Shown: in pieces, positions 45,999 through 56,223 of the stretch | Layout of the letters: every line of letters begins with the position of its first letter | Numbering within the stretch: the stretch's first letter is position 1 | Source of the DNA: Sphagnum compactum | Lineage: Eukaryota > Bryophyta > Sphagnopsida > Sphagnales | DNA length: 64,000 bases | Reading direction: 5' to 3' | Assembly (NCBI GenBank): GCA_965153455.1 | Contig: OZ234499.1 | Coordinates: forward strand, 6,520,515 to 6,584,514 | Translations under genes and position numbers: made by a program | Notes under the pieces: generated by a model | What the model was told of the DNA's origin: nothing | Seen by the model: the letters and a program-made list of their open reading frames with translations, nothing else | Database searches by the model: none

Positions 45999-46643
45999 AT
46001 GCAAGCTATGGTGGTTCAAAAACGACAAGAGTCCCAGTGCCAAAAGTCCATATTAATGGAAAAATTAACAGTAGAATGGAAAAAAACATTAAAAACCAAT
46101 GTTTAGTGGGCCTTATGTGGTGATTAATCAATTAATAAAGTCCATATGAAAGGTTTCCCATTAAAATAACTTTTTATTATACATGTTAGGGGAAAAAAAT
46201 ATCAATCCAACAAAAAATCAACAACAAATGACCAAGATTGGGACTTTTGAAAATATGGCCCAAATTTGGTCATTCAAAAGTCCATAGTTATTTGTTCGTT
46301 AAATTTTTTTCAATTCATATTTATTTTTCCATCATGTATCATATATTGAGTCCCTATAAAAAATATTGAGATGAAATCATAACAAAATATGCATTTGAAT
46401 GCTAATGCAAAACCTAGATTATAATCCATATGTCCACTTTAAAAGTCCATTATATATGATTGGTGTATGTTTATTGAATTTTTCCCCTTAATAAATATTT
46501 TTATTCAAGTTGGCAATCTTAATCCATAAATATTTTTGTCAAATTGATGATGTTACAATGCATTTGTGACATTTGAATAGAGTACACTATGTAGAAAGTC
46601 CATAAGGTCGCAAAAAGTGAACCACTATAGCTTGCATTTACCT
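45993..46643. mobile_element. TIR element family N1, copy 2 (651 bp), nested in the Helentron
   Basis: Left end GGGTAAATGCAAGCTATGGT; right end, reverse complemented, AGGTAAATGCAAGCTATAGT. About 24 of the first 25 bases pair. TATT flanks both sides (45989-45992 and 46644-46647). Removing the element and one TATT rejoins the host frame across KYSY-ISIHDGHG, which demonstrates insertion. No transposase is encoded. Confidence 0.82.
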
Positions 46644-47165
46644 TATTTCAATCCATGATGGTCATGGGTTAATGATGATGTATGACATACACATGCATTT
46701 AAATTCTTTCAATACAATAACTAATGATGGTTCAGAATATATAATAACAATTTTTAATACTAATACACGAAAAGCAATATATATTATTTTTCATATAAAG
46801 CTCATTCATGTTCAATTTCTACATTTTTAAACAATTTTCAAATTATAATTCAACAATTTCTTGAACATTGTCTAATCATCATTATGGGAGATTTTAGTGT
46901 TGACATTCTAAAAGACAATAACAAAAAAAAAAAACAATTATATTTCATGGATAAATTCCGATTAAAATCACAATTTAGTGAAAGCGCCATAAAAGTTGGA
47001 TCTTAATTAAACCATATATGAGCAAATGTCCCTAGAAATGAATGCAAATTCGGTATAACAAAAATATGTTGGTTAGATTTTCACAAACCGATTTATATTG
47101 CATTCAAATTACCAAACACACTTCCAATGTATAACAAAAAACCATTAATGTCTCCATTTATTTAA
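46644..47165 (+). pseudogene. Helentron EEP endonuclease domain remnant
   Basis: Reads ISIHDGHGLMMMYDIHMHLN after the inserted element, then IIMGDFSVDILKDN (the GDFN-like block of EEP nucleases), and near the end CKFGITKICWLDFHKPIYIA. The usual Asp-His block before LDHIWANV is degraded to LNHI followed by a stop. An EEP endonuclease fused to Rep-helicase distinguishes Helentrons from canonical plant Helitrons. It is inactive here because of stops. Confidence 0.75.
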
Positions 47166-47850
47166 AGTGTAAAATTTGTAAAAATATGCATGTAAATGTT
47201 ACATTTTTCACCTAATTAATTATTTTCAAAATGTTGGCACCTTGTGGCTTGAATTTGCATTCTTATATTTTTTTTCAAGGACCATGTGCAAAAAAAAATC
47301 ATAAATATCAATACCAACACAAAAAAAAATTTGAACAATTGTTTTATCCACACATACACCCATCAAACATCATAACAACACACCTTTCATGAAAAACCTA
47401 AACCCAAAATGCGATATAAACAAATATACGAAATGCCCAAATCTCAAACTTGAAAATGAAAATGAGACAAAAATAAAAATCTTTCCATGTAAATTATAGC
47501 CATTCAATAATGATGTTTGTTTCAAACATCGAAATGCTTCATGCACATTGCTAAAAATTGTCTACATTATCCAAGTTTGAAAAAGTTGGATTTTTTTAAA
47601 CAATATAATTATTTACAACTTTATGTTCATTTGTATGGTTAAAGAAAAGACAATGGAACTATGGTTTCAATTTCTAAACATGTACAATGAATTTTAAGAT
47701 GGTTAGAAAACTTTATTTTTTAGTACAAATGTGAAAAAAAAAATTTATGATATTTCATAAAGCCAACAAACTTTCATCCAATATAACTTAAGTTCATAGT
47801 AGAACATTAAATGTAATACATTATTTTCAGGACAACGCCTCTCGTGGCAG
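47166..47850. other. AT-rich stretch after the Helentron remnant
   Basis: Low-complexity A/T-rich DNA in which the Helentron 3' end may lie. I could not define a terminal hairpin or the element-host junction. Confidence 0.35.
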
Positions 47851-48290
47851 AGCCGCTTGTTTGTTTTGTTTTGTTTTGTACCGATGAGATCCACCAAACT
47901 GGGATGCTTCAGATCCTGGTTCAGTGCGTTCTTGGTCTCTTTGGAAAGCTCTCGAGGAGGAGGGGTGCATTGGCTTGGTTTCATGGCGTTTGGACTTGCA
48001 GTGCACAAGTTATGGAATATCAAATGATTTTTTCACTGAAAATTAAATTAAATCATAGCCAAAAATTTTGGAGGAATTGGAATGGGCCTTTGGTGTTGTT
48101 GGAAACATCTTGATGAGCAAGATTTAATGGAATTTACTTGGTTAGATTTGGATTCAGAATGTGAGAGATATTGGTTTTTAAGTGATTTCTGCCGCGTGAA
48201 TTCAAATAAATTCCCAAAAACCAGGTTTTGGAAGGAAAAGTCAGTTGAGGATGTGGTATCACTTGGGCCAAAGGCACAGGCCACACTAGT
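47851..48290 (-). repeat. Dispersed repeat R1, copy C
   Basis: Reverse complement of copies A and B, ending GGCCACACTAGT. The outer left end differs from the other copies (AGCCGCTTGTTTG in place of the CTATCTATGAAGC terminus). On the minus strand 47745-48023 is open and includes PSQCTPPPRELSKETKN. Confidence 0.78.
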
Positions 48291-49789
48291 AGCACATGAA
48301 AGAAGAGGTTTTTTTTGTGAAATCACCACCAACATGATGAGAAGAGAAAAACCCAAAAGAACACTTATCAAGGAAAAAGTCAATGATTGTCTACATACCA
48401 AAACCACATAGACAGAAAGGAAGGGAGATCAGCACAAGGCAAATCATAATACACCCAACATAACCCCTCATATAACCTAACCCTAAACCCACATGGTGGA
48501 AAAGAAAATTGGAAGAAGGGTCATTTTAAAAAAAAGTTCATCTATGCAGTTTATCCCAATAAACCCAATCTAATCCATCACTTAAACAACTCCCTTCTTA
48601 TTTCCATGTGTATTGGGATCTCCCCCAGCAGAAGAACCCTAGGGTGTTATGCGGGGGGAGCTCCCAAACCTTATATGTTCCCATGTTCCCATGGAAATAT
48701 TTCTTTTCTACAAAATGGGAAAGAAGCAAGGAAATAAAAAGAGAATTGTTTACATAAGGGGAGGTTCCATACTCATGCATTCTCTTGAGGTTGAGAACAC
48801 CTTTGAGCACACGCCCTTAGGAGAATGCACTTGTACGGGAACCTCCCCTACAACGTTACCTACCAACCCTAAACCCAATTGATGAAAAAGAAAAATTAAA
48901 TGTCATGGAGAAAAAACCCCATGACAAAATTGTTGTCATAGAGAACAATACAAAGTTACGCATAAGAGGGAAGGAAGAGATGCTGACATGAGGCAAATCC
49001 AAATAAAACCCAATCTAATCCCTTCTTATTACCAACCATAAACCCTAAACCCACATGCTGGAAAATTTGTTGGGCCCTGCCCCCACAGGGACAGGGACTA
49101 TCGCATTGGATCCAACTTTTGGAAGTTTTATCTTATTAGAACCAGTTTCACATTAGGTGAACTGGTTTCTTTGGTGAAAGTGTTTAGACTGTTTAGATTG
49201 GAATGGATTGTTTTGGTGTTCAGAGTGTAAACACAGTAGGTAGATGTACTACATCTTATCTATTGGCAGGGCCAACGTGTTTGTGATGCCTTGTTAAGTC
49301 TTAGAGGGTCAAATGCAAAATTACATGGAGTTGAAGGACAAGACACAAGTATGGGGCAAATCTCAATAGGTAAACCTGGATCTTATCCCCAATGTAAATC
49401 CCCAATCTTTTTACCAAGTGTGATATGCATTATTATGTACTCTGAAAGCACAAAGATTGAGTTCATGTAGTAAGATATTGGGGAATTTTAAAAATGGGTC
49501 TTTTTTTTCTTTTTCTTTTTCCTTTTTTGTGGGGGAGTTTTTCAGCTCATAGAAATTCCACAAGAAGTGTGTGTGTCTAGCTGCACATGAAATTCACTAC
49601 TTGAACAGACATGCAGAGGAGCCTGATCTACAACAGGTCTGATCATGGCCCATGGTAAGATGAGAGAAAAGGCAGGTAGGATTTAGGGCTTATTGGTAGG
49701 TGGTCATACTAATGTCGGATACATTTGAATGGGCTTTGTTCTCTTCTGTGTCATTTGTGAATTTTTGCAGTTCAAGTTGGGTGTTCTTA
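48291..49789. other. Intergenic stretch with telomeric-like motifs
   Basis: Short CCCTAAACCC motifs occur near 48480 and 49031 and AACCCTAAACCC near 48870. Around them are repeated phrases such as CAATCTAATCC with CTTCTTATT (near 48565 and 49012). This suggests a diverged duplication of about 450 bp. No gene recognised. Confidence 0.45.
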
Positions 49790-50116
49790 GAGCATCTCCA
49801 GCGCTGCTTGGTATGTGATCCTGCACAGTAAAATTGGATGAAGAAAATCCAAAGCATGCCAGTTTGGCCCAGGAAAATGGTTTTGGCTCCGCATAATTGC
49901 ACGTGTTCTCGTGGCTGTGCACCTGTAGAGAAGAGTGTAATGAATATGATCTACCTGCTGCTCAGTGTTTCTGATTGGACATCATAATGATTCGTCCAGA
50001 TGGTTTGCTGTCCCAGTTTCAGTTTTATGGGTGGGGTTGCAAAAGAGTACATAACTAAACCTGGATGTGAAATATATTTTCGCAGGGTCATATACTGAGC
50101 ACCGCTGGAGATGCTC
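49790..50116. mobile_element. PIF/Harbinger-type MITE, copy 2 (327 bp)
   Basis: Starts GAGCATCTCCAGCGCTG and ends CACCGCTGGAGATGCTC, with exact TTA duplications at 49787-49789 and 50117-50119. It is alignable with 31780-32124. The 3-bp TTA duplication and the short inverted ends fit Tourist-like MITEs. Confidence 0.85.
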
Positions 50117-50507
50117 TTAAAGTTTTGGGATTCAAGGAATTTTTCAGATCAGAATAACATGCCTTCTGCTGCTGCTGTGTATGACTAGGTCCTGCTACAT
50201 ACAGGCAACAGACTTTTGTGTTGACCCCACAGCTTGCAGAAGCAAAAAAATACTTCAAACTAACTTGCAGATCAAAAAGCTTCAACTGACAGTAGTGTCC
50301 TCTCATCTCTCTGCCTGGAAAGCTTTGGCCTACTGGATTTAAACTCCACCTGTGTTAACTGTCAATTTTTGGGTTTAAGAAGGGTTAGGGTTGTTGCTGT
50401 TGTTCTGAATTGTGGCCAAAAGAGTTACTTCAAGTCTTTTAACTAAATTTAATTATTTTTGATATTTTGGGTACTTTGGGTGGTGGCCCACTGTTGTTGT
50501 GCAGGTA

Positions 50508-51189
50508 CAGTAAAGCCCCCTTTATAATCATGCCCTTGGTGACAACTTTGTTTGTGACACTAACTAATTGTGCTTTAAATGTGTATAGTCACATTCCATA
50601 TAAACTCTTACAAGATTGTGACTAGAGGCGAAAAAAAACTTTACAAAATTGCTTTTTTATGCTAGAATAAAGGTGTCAATTGTTTAATTTTCTTACATGG
50701 GTTATTGTAAACTCTATTATACATTATTAGACTTGAAGAAGGTTGTGATTTCTGTCTATTTTAATGTGACAATTTACATTGAGTCTTAACTATTAGTTTG
50801 TGTATTTTTATTTTTTTAATTAAGATTTTCTGCTTTCTTGACAAGTTTGCATATTTTTTGTTTGTTTTCACTAGAATTTATTTATTTTTATTTTTATTTT
50901 TTTATAAATTTGGATTCATTGTTATTAGTTTGCACAACTTAAACAAAAAAGCAATACTAACATTGCGAAGAGAAACTACAATTCACAAAACCCTAATATT
51001 TGCTCTAGATTTCTCCCATTATGGTCACATTTACCAAAAAAAAAGGCTTTACAAAACTTTTGTGCTACTAATGAGTGTGAAAGAGACTTAAAAAATGATG
51101 TTTCTTACTAAAACAGATGATTACCAAAAACTGTGTGACATAAACAAGAATGTGACTAAAATTGGCATGATTATAAAGGGGGTTTATTG
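50508..51189. mobile_element. Tc1-mariner/pogo-like MITE (682 bp)
   Basis: Left end CAGTAAAGCCCCCTTTATAA; right end, reverse complemented, CAATAAACCCCCTTTATAAT. Both continue to ATCATGCC. TA flanks each side (50506-50507 and 51190-51191). A TA duplication and CAGT-type ends with a C-run match the Tc1-mariner/pogo group. There is no transposase open frame, so it is non-autonomous. Confidence 0.82.
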
Positions 51190-51399
51190 TATATAGGGAG
51201 CAACCTAAGTATATAGTACTGTTACATATTCTATATAGTAAAGGACGTCCTGGTCCTGAAGCTTCGGGATGAAATGAAGCTTTCCATCCATCCGTCCGTC
51301 ATCCATCCCGTCATCCATCCAAACAGAACAAATATATGTTTTAAAAAGGGAAAAAACTAAAAAAAAATAAAAATAGAAAAACAGTTTAACAATTAGAAA

Positions 51400-52130
51400 C
51401 TTTTTGTAAACACTTAAACATGAAACAAAAAGGGGAAATACAGTAAAATAATCTTAAAAGAAAATTAAAAATAGATGACAAAAAATAAGAAACAAAACAG
51501 AGAGCAAAAGAAAGAGAAAAAAAACCATACTTGAAAAAAAAATGAGGTTTGTCTTCTTTTTCCAAACTTCAAACCTGCATCTAATCAAACAAAAATAAAA
51601 AAGTTTTTTAAATTATTTTTATTATAAAACATATTAGAAAAACTAGAATTTTTTTGGAAAAGAAATAGAAAATAAATAAATAAATAAACGCATAAAATAG
51701 AAAAAAAATGAAGATAGACAAAATAAGAATAGAAAAAATAAAAACATGAAACAAACATAAACAAAAAAAAGTAAAAACACAAAAACTATCAAAAAGGAAT
51801 GGAAACAAATGAAACAAGGAAAGGGGAATACAGTAAAATCATTTTGTAAGAAAAAAAATTACAAAAAAGAAGAAACCAAATAAAGAGTAGAAAATAAGAA
51901 AAAATAAAACTTATAATAATGAAGAAAAACCTAATTGAAAAAGAATGAGGTGTGTCTTCTTTCTGCAAACTTCAAACTTGCATCCAAATAAACAAAAATA
52001 CAAAAGTGAAAAAGAAACACTTATTTTTATTATACAAAATAATAATAATAACAGAAAACACATAAAAATAAAAAATAAAAAAGATAAAAGTTTTTAAAAA
52101 AAAACTAAAACATGAACCAAACATTGTTGA
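51400..52130. repeat. A-rich DNA with a diverged direct duplication
   Basis: GAGGTTTGTCTTCTTTTTCC at about 51543 recurs as GAGGTGTGTCTTCTTTCTGC at about 51948. Both are followed by AAACTTCAAAC and TGCATC, giving a period of about 405 bp. The + strand is strongly A-rich throughout. Nearby, 51284-51320 has ATCC/GTCC microrepeats. Confidence 0.65.
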
Positions 52131-52179
52131 AATAACACACCTGTGCATTAGGCACGGGGTTCAAACTAATATTATATGA

Positions 52180-52330
52180 AAGAACATACCTGTCTGGCCT
52201 CACCTGAGGCAATACCAGCCGTATACAAGTACCAGATTATAGACCAGAGATAATATCACCCTAATACCAGGTTTATACCTGTCTCAATACCGGGTTTATA
52301 CTTACCAGGTTTTGTACAATTTTGTGATGT
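52180..52330. repeat. Fragment of a dispersed repeat (R4)
   Basis: Blocks CACCTGAGGCAATACCAG and AATACCAGGTTTATACC resemble segments at 3640-3840 and 30640-30780. Strongly diverged, with no ends defined. Confidence 0.4.
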
Positions 52331-52857
52331 CAAACAATTTGCAGTTTTTTTCCATATAAATAGCCAAAAAAATGTTTGAATTTTAGCCTAGAAAAGGATT
52401 TTTTTTTCCAATTTTTTTGTAGAAAAAATGACAAAATTTGTCAGGAAAAAAAGAACACTAGTAGTTGAGATCTCCCAAATCACAGGGCCTCTAACTTTGT
52501 TCTCAGTGCCTCTGGAAAGCCCTTGATGAATAGGGTTGCACCAAGGGGATTTCATAATGGCAGATCTATGAAGTGGGAGTTATTGAAATTCAAATATTTT
52601 ATGCGTGAATATTGAATATAAATATTTTGAAACAGCTTTTCAAGCTAAGTGAACATATACACACATACATATACTTTGAAGAACTAGGTTACAATATGTG
52701 CTGTATGAGGGACAGATACCCACCAATTATCAATCAGGGTATATATATATATATATATACTCACTTACTAGCCAGTTTTTAAAATTTTCAAAGAATCAAT
52801 TTTGGTATATAACCACAGTTCTCAATTTTTTTAAAGTCAAAGAACAGGCCAGAGAAA

Positions 52858-53301
52858 CATCTATCTATGAAGCAAGGTAGTTTGTTTGTTTTGTTTTGTA
52901 CTTATGAGATCCACTGAACCGGGATGCTTCAGATTGCGTTCTTGGTCTCTTTGGAAAGCTCTGAAGGAGGAGGGGTGCATCGGCCTTGGTTTCATGGCTT
53001 TTGGACTTGCTGTGCAAAAGTTCTTGAATATTGAATGATTTCTTCACTGAAATTAAATTAAATCGTAGCTGAAACTTTCGGAGGAATTGGAATGGGCCTT
53101 TGGTGTTGTTGGAAAGATCTTGATGAGCAGGATTTAATGGAATTTATTTAGTAAGATTTGGATTCAGAATGTGGGAGATATTGATTTTAAAGTGATTTCT
53201 ACCGCTGAAAATTCAAATAAATTCCAAAAAACCAGGTTTTGGAAGGAAAAATCAGTTGAGGATGTGGTAACACTTGGGCCAACGGCACAGGCCACACTAG
53301 T
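52858..53301 (-). repeat. Dispersed repeat R1, copy D
   Basis: Complete copy from CATCTATCTATGAAGCAAGG to GGCCACACTAGT, closest in layout to copies A and B. This copy and copies A and B set the ends of the family. Confidence 0.8.
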
Positions 53302-54182
53302 CAGTTGTTTATGTAGACGCCTGTCACGAAAACTGCCATTTCTTTGAGGTTTTTGGAAATTTAGGGTTTAGGGTACCTATTTAGAACAGCCAATTCTATT
53401 CTTTGATTTTGAATTTTTTTTCAAAGAATCAGAACAGGTGATTCTTTGATTGTGAAATATTTGAAGAATCAAAACCAACAATTCCTTAAAAATTTAAAGA
53501 ACCACCCAACACTGGTACAAACCTGATTCAATTTTATGTCTTTTCTTGTCGTGAATTTCTTTTTTGGGGTCAATTGTTGCTTCAGAGTTTTGATTGTTAT
53601 AAGTAAAGAGAGGAGGAAGAAGAAATAATAGTAGACATTGCAATGTGCCCATTGGCCCCAAGAGTAGGGCTGCAGGTTTTTTAATGTACAACTGGAGAGT
53701 TGGGATGTGGACCAGCCTTGTTACCTGCAACAGCAAGTGCATCTGTTGTTGCTAACATGCTTATGGAGCACGATCTTCGCATCACGTAGAGGAACCATTT
53801 TAAAAAGAGGTATTTAGGTAAGAAGCAAGTGAAGCAAAACTTGTTCATTACATTGCAGCAGAGGAACAAACAAACAACGACACTGAGCTTGGGGGCTGCC
53901 AATCCTCTGACAACAACTGCACTGCATAAACCCAAACAAATCCTGTTCTTGTTTGCTTGAGCCACCAAATCAGACATCATCGTGTCATCTTCTTCTTCTA
54001 ACTTTTAGTTATTACCACTAAAGAGAGAGTGAGAGAGAGACATGATAATTGCCTGGTCCGACAATTGCAAAAAAATTCACAATCAGCGCATGGCATAATG
54101 ACTCTGCCCTTTGTGACAGGTTTCAAAGTTCAAACTAAAAAAACTTCCCTTACTGGATGTAGGACTTCTCACCATAAACCCC
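53302..54182. other. Intergenic stretch with hAT-type end
   Basis: GAACCACCCAACACTGG at about 53500 is the same motif as the right end of the hAT element at 61948. It is probably the end of an old hAT MITE whose other end I could not place. No gene recognised. Confidence 0.4.
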
Positions 54183-54367
54183 TTCCAAGGTTTTGCTAGT
54201 GTAAATGGAGGGCATCTTACTTGATGTATTCAAGGTTTTGGTAGTGTAAATGGAGGGTCTCTTAATTGACTTATTCAAGGTTTTGCTAGTGTAAATGGAG
54301 GGTCTCTTAATTGACCTATTCAACATTTTGGTAGTGTAAATGGAGGCCGTCTTACTTGACGTATTCA
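54183..54367 (-). repeat. 45-bp tandem repeat, four copies, open on the minus strand
   Basis: Units with AAGGTTTTG, AGTGTAAATGGAGGG and CTTA-TTGA start at 54187, 54232 and 54277, with a fourth near 54322; the period is exactly 45 bp. Because 45 is a multiple of three, the minus strand stays open (54150-54389) and encodes a 15-residue repeat with cores such as PSIYTSKTLN and PSIYTTKTLN. Coding is not demonstrated. Confidence 0.8.
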
Positions 54368-54914
54368 GGCATCGACCGTGAATGAGCATTTAGGAATGAT
54401 GCCTGTCAGTGTTACCCCTTTTCTTTTTTTTTAAATTGTGATATCTGACGTTTGTTCAGGTGATACCCTCCAGGTATCATACTAAATATTTTTTAAATAG
54501 AAATTCGATTGATATTTATGCTGTGCAGGACCTTCGCGACATTCCCAAAAAACAGGCCCGAGGCTGAGGTCCTGTTACTTGGGGAATGCAGGGGATCTGC
54601 CCTAGGTCGTTTACCCTACACTTCTATGGAACATGCCTATCAAACCATATGCAAAATAGTACCCCAGACATCACTCACACATTGAGTCGAGTTCAAGCCC
54701 ACATTTTATGGCCAATTTCTACACCAACTTGTGGCCTCTTTCCCAACGGAGGCCAAGAACCACTAATAAAAGCCTCTTCATGTTGTGACTATGGCTTCCT
54801 TTGGGAGACAGTTTCTAAATGAGTGTTTGTTAGTCTTGTATGGTTAATAACAGTCAATATTGGGTATTAGAAAAAATCAGGAATCAAAGAACCCCCAGTT
54901 CCAATCACATTTTA

Positions 54915-55145
54915 AAATAACCTAAAACCTTTTATAACCGCCAGGTTTCATGAATGAACCAGGTATTTGATATTTTGAGAACCATGGTTATGAACCCTAA
55001 GAAACCCCTGATACATGGCGCTCAGATTTTTAAATAACCTAAAACCTCTGATAACCGTCATGTTTCATGAATGAACCAGGTATTTGATCATTTGAGAACC
55101 ATGGTTATGAACCCTAAGAAACCCCTGATACATGGCGTGGGATTG
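54915..55145 (+). repeat. Tandem duplication, 117-bp period
   Basis: AACCTAAAACC starts at 54919 and again at 55036. Both are followed by GGTTTCATGAATGAACCAGG or TGTTTCATGAATGAACCAGG and by GAGAACCATGGTTATGAACC. The two units are highly similar, so the duplication is fairly recent. Confidence 0.85.
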
Positions 55146-56223
55146 GTGAAAATTTCTAACAGCTGCCCGGCATTCCTCTAAACACACCTGTCACCAATCG
55201 CATAGAGCAAATGAACGGATTGGATTTACATCATCAGTGTCTAAATGACACCTGGGCAATCTGAAAAACACATAAACAAAACTTACGGGCACCTGATTAA
55301 GTCAAAACACTTGCACCAAGTGTAGGGGGTTGTCCATCTACGCCCCCTATTTGGGCCTCTTAGTATTGTTTCTAACATCCAACATAGAGTGTTAATTGTT
55401 TCCCCAGCCCCATCAATAAACTTGAAAATTTGCACAATATAATGTGAGAGATTAGGTATTTAAATGCTACCACCTACACCCATCCTTACGGCTGGCCGAT
55501 GGGAAGTAAAATTTATTTTACTACACCTTGTGGAGATGACTATATCCTGCCAGTTCTTGGTTTTTGGAAGAACCATGAGATCTAGGTTTACATTATTTCG
55601 TAAAATGGAATACTCTTTGGTTTTGGTCTAAAAAATATTCTTAAAAATTAAAACCTATGGATTACAGGTTTAAGGCAGGGGTCAATTTTAAACCTGTATT
55701 TGGGACCAGATTCAAGGCCATTTCAAGTTTTGAGTTTTGTTTTAAGCATTGAATTTGAAATTTTTTGTTGAGTGGTATTCCTGATCATTAGATAGTTACT
55801 AGTGATAAATTGTTTATTGTTTTCTAATTTATTTTGAGAATGAAATTATTAGGTTAGTTAACTTTATGAAAATGAGTGATTAATATTCGTTCATCAATCA
55901 ATTAGGAGGTATTTGTGTAAGAATTAAGATAAAGGCTTTACTTTTGTGAGTTGAATACGAACTTTGTGTGATTTATAAAAGAAGGGAATTAAGAGATGGA
56001 TTCTTATCATTTTTTATAGATTGTTATGAGAAAATGAAAAAGGGGGAGGATATTATATGAGGGGGAAAAAAAAATGCAAGAAAATGTGAAGGTTGATTGA
56101 CTTGTTATGTCCTTTTTTTTCTTTTCTCTTTTGTCTTATTTTCCTTCCAAAATGATACTAATTTATTATAATTTGATATAGAATATTATAATTTTTATAT
56201 TATTTTATTTTATCTCTTTGTGT
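55146..56223. other. Intergenic stretch without recognised features
   Basis: AT-rich, no domain, repeat end or RNA gene recognised. Confidence 0.35.

Larger units (their letters stand above)
36801..47165 (+). mobile_element. Decayed Helentron-like rolling-circle transposon (RPA, OTU, Rep, helicase, endonuclease)
   Basis: Successive + strand remnants encode an RPA1-like protein, an OTU-like protease region, an HUH Rep domain, a PIF1-type helicase and an endonuclease/exonuclease/phosphatase (EEP) domain. This set, in this order, is that of Helentron/proto-Helentron elements, a branch of the Helitrons that transpose by rolling circle. The frames are broken by many stops and indels, so the copy is dead. 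The outer ends were not located; coordinates mark the outermost recognisable coding sequence. Two TIR elements (40801-41445 and 45993-46643) and a satellite (within 37579-38505) interrupt it. Confidence 0.85.

Noticed and set aside
47166-47850. Helentron 3' terminus
   Set aside because: No terminal hairpin or defined junction could be identified in this AT-rich stretch, so no end is claimed.
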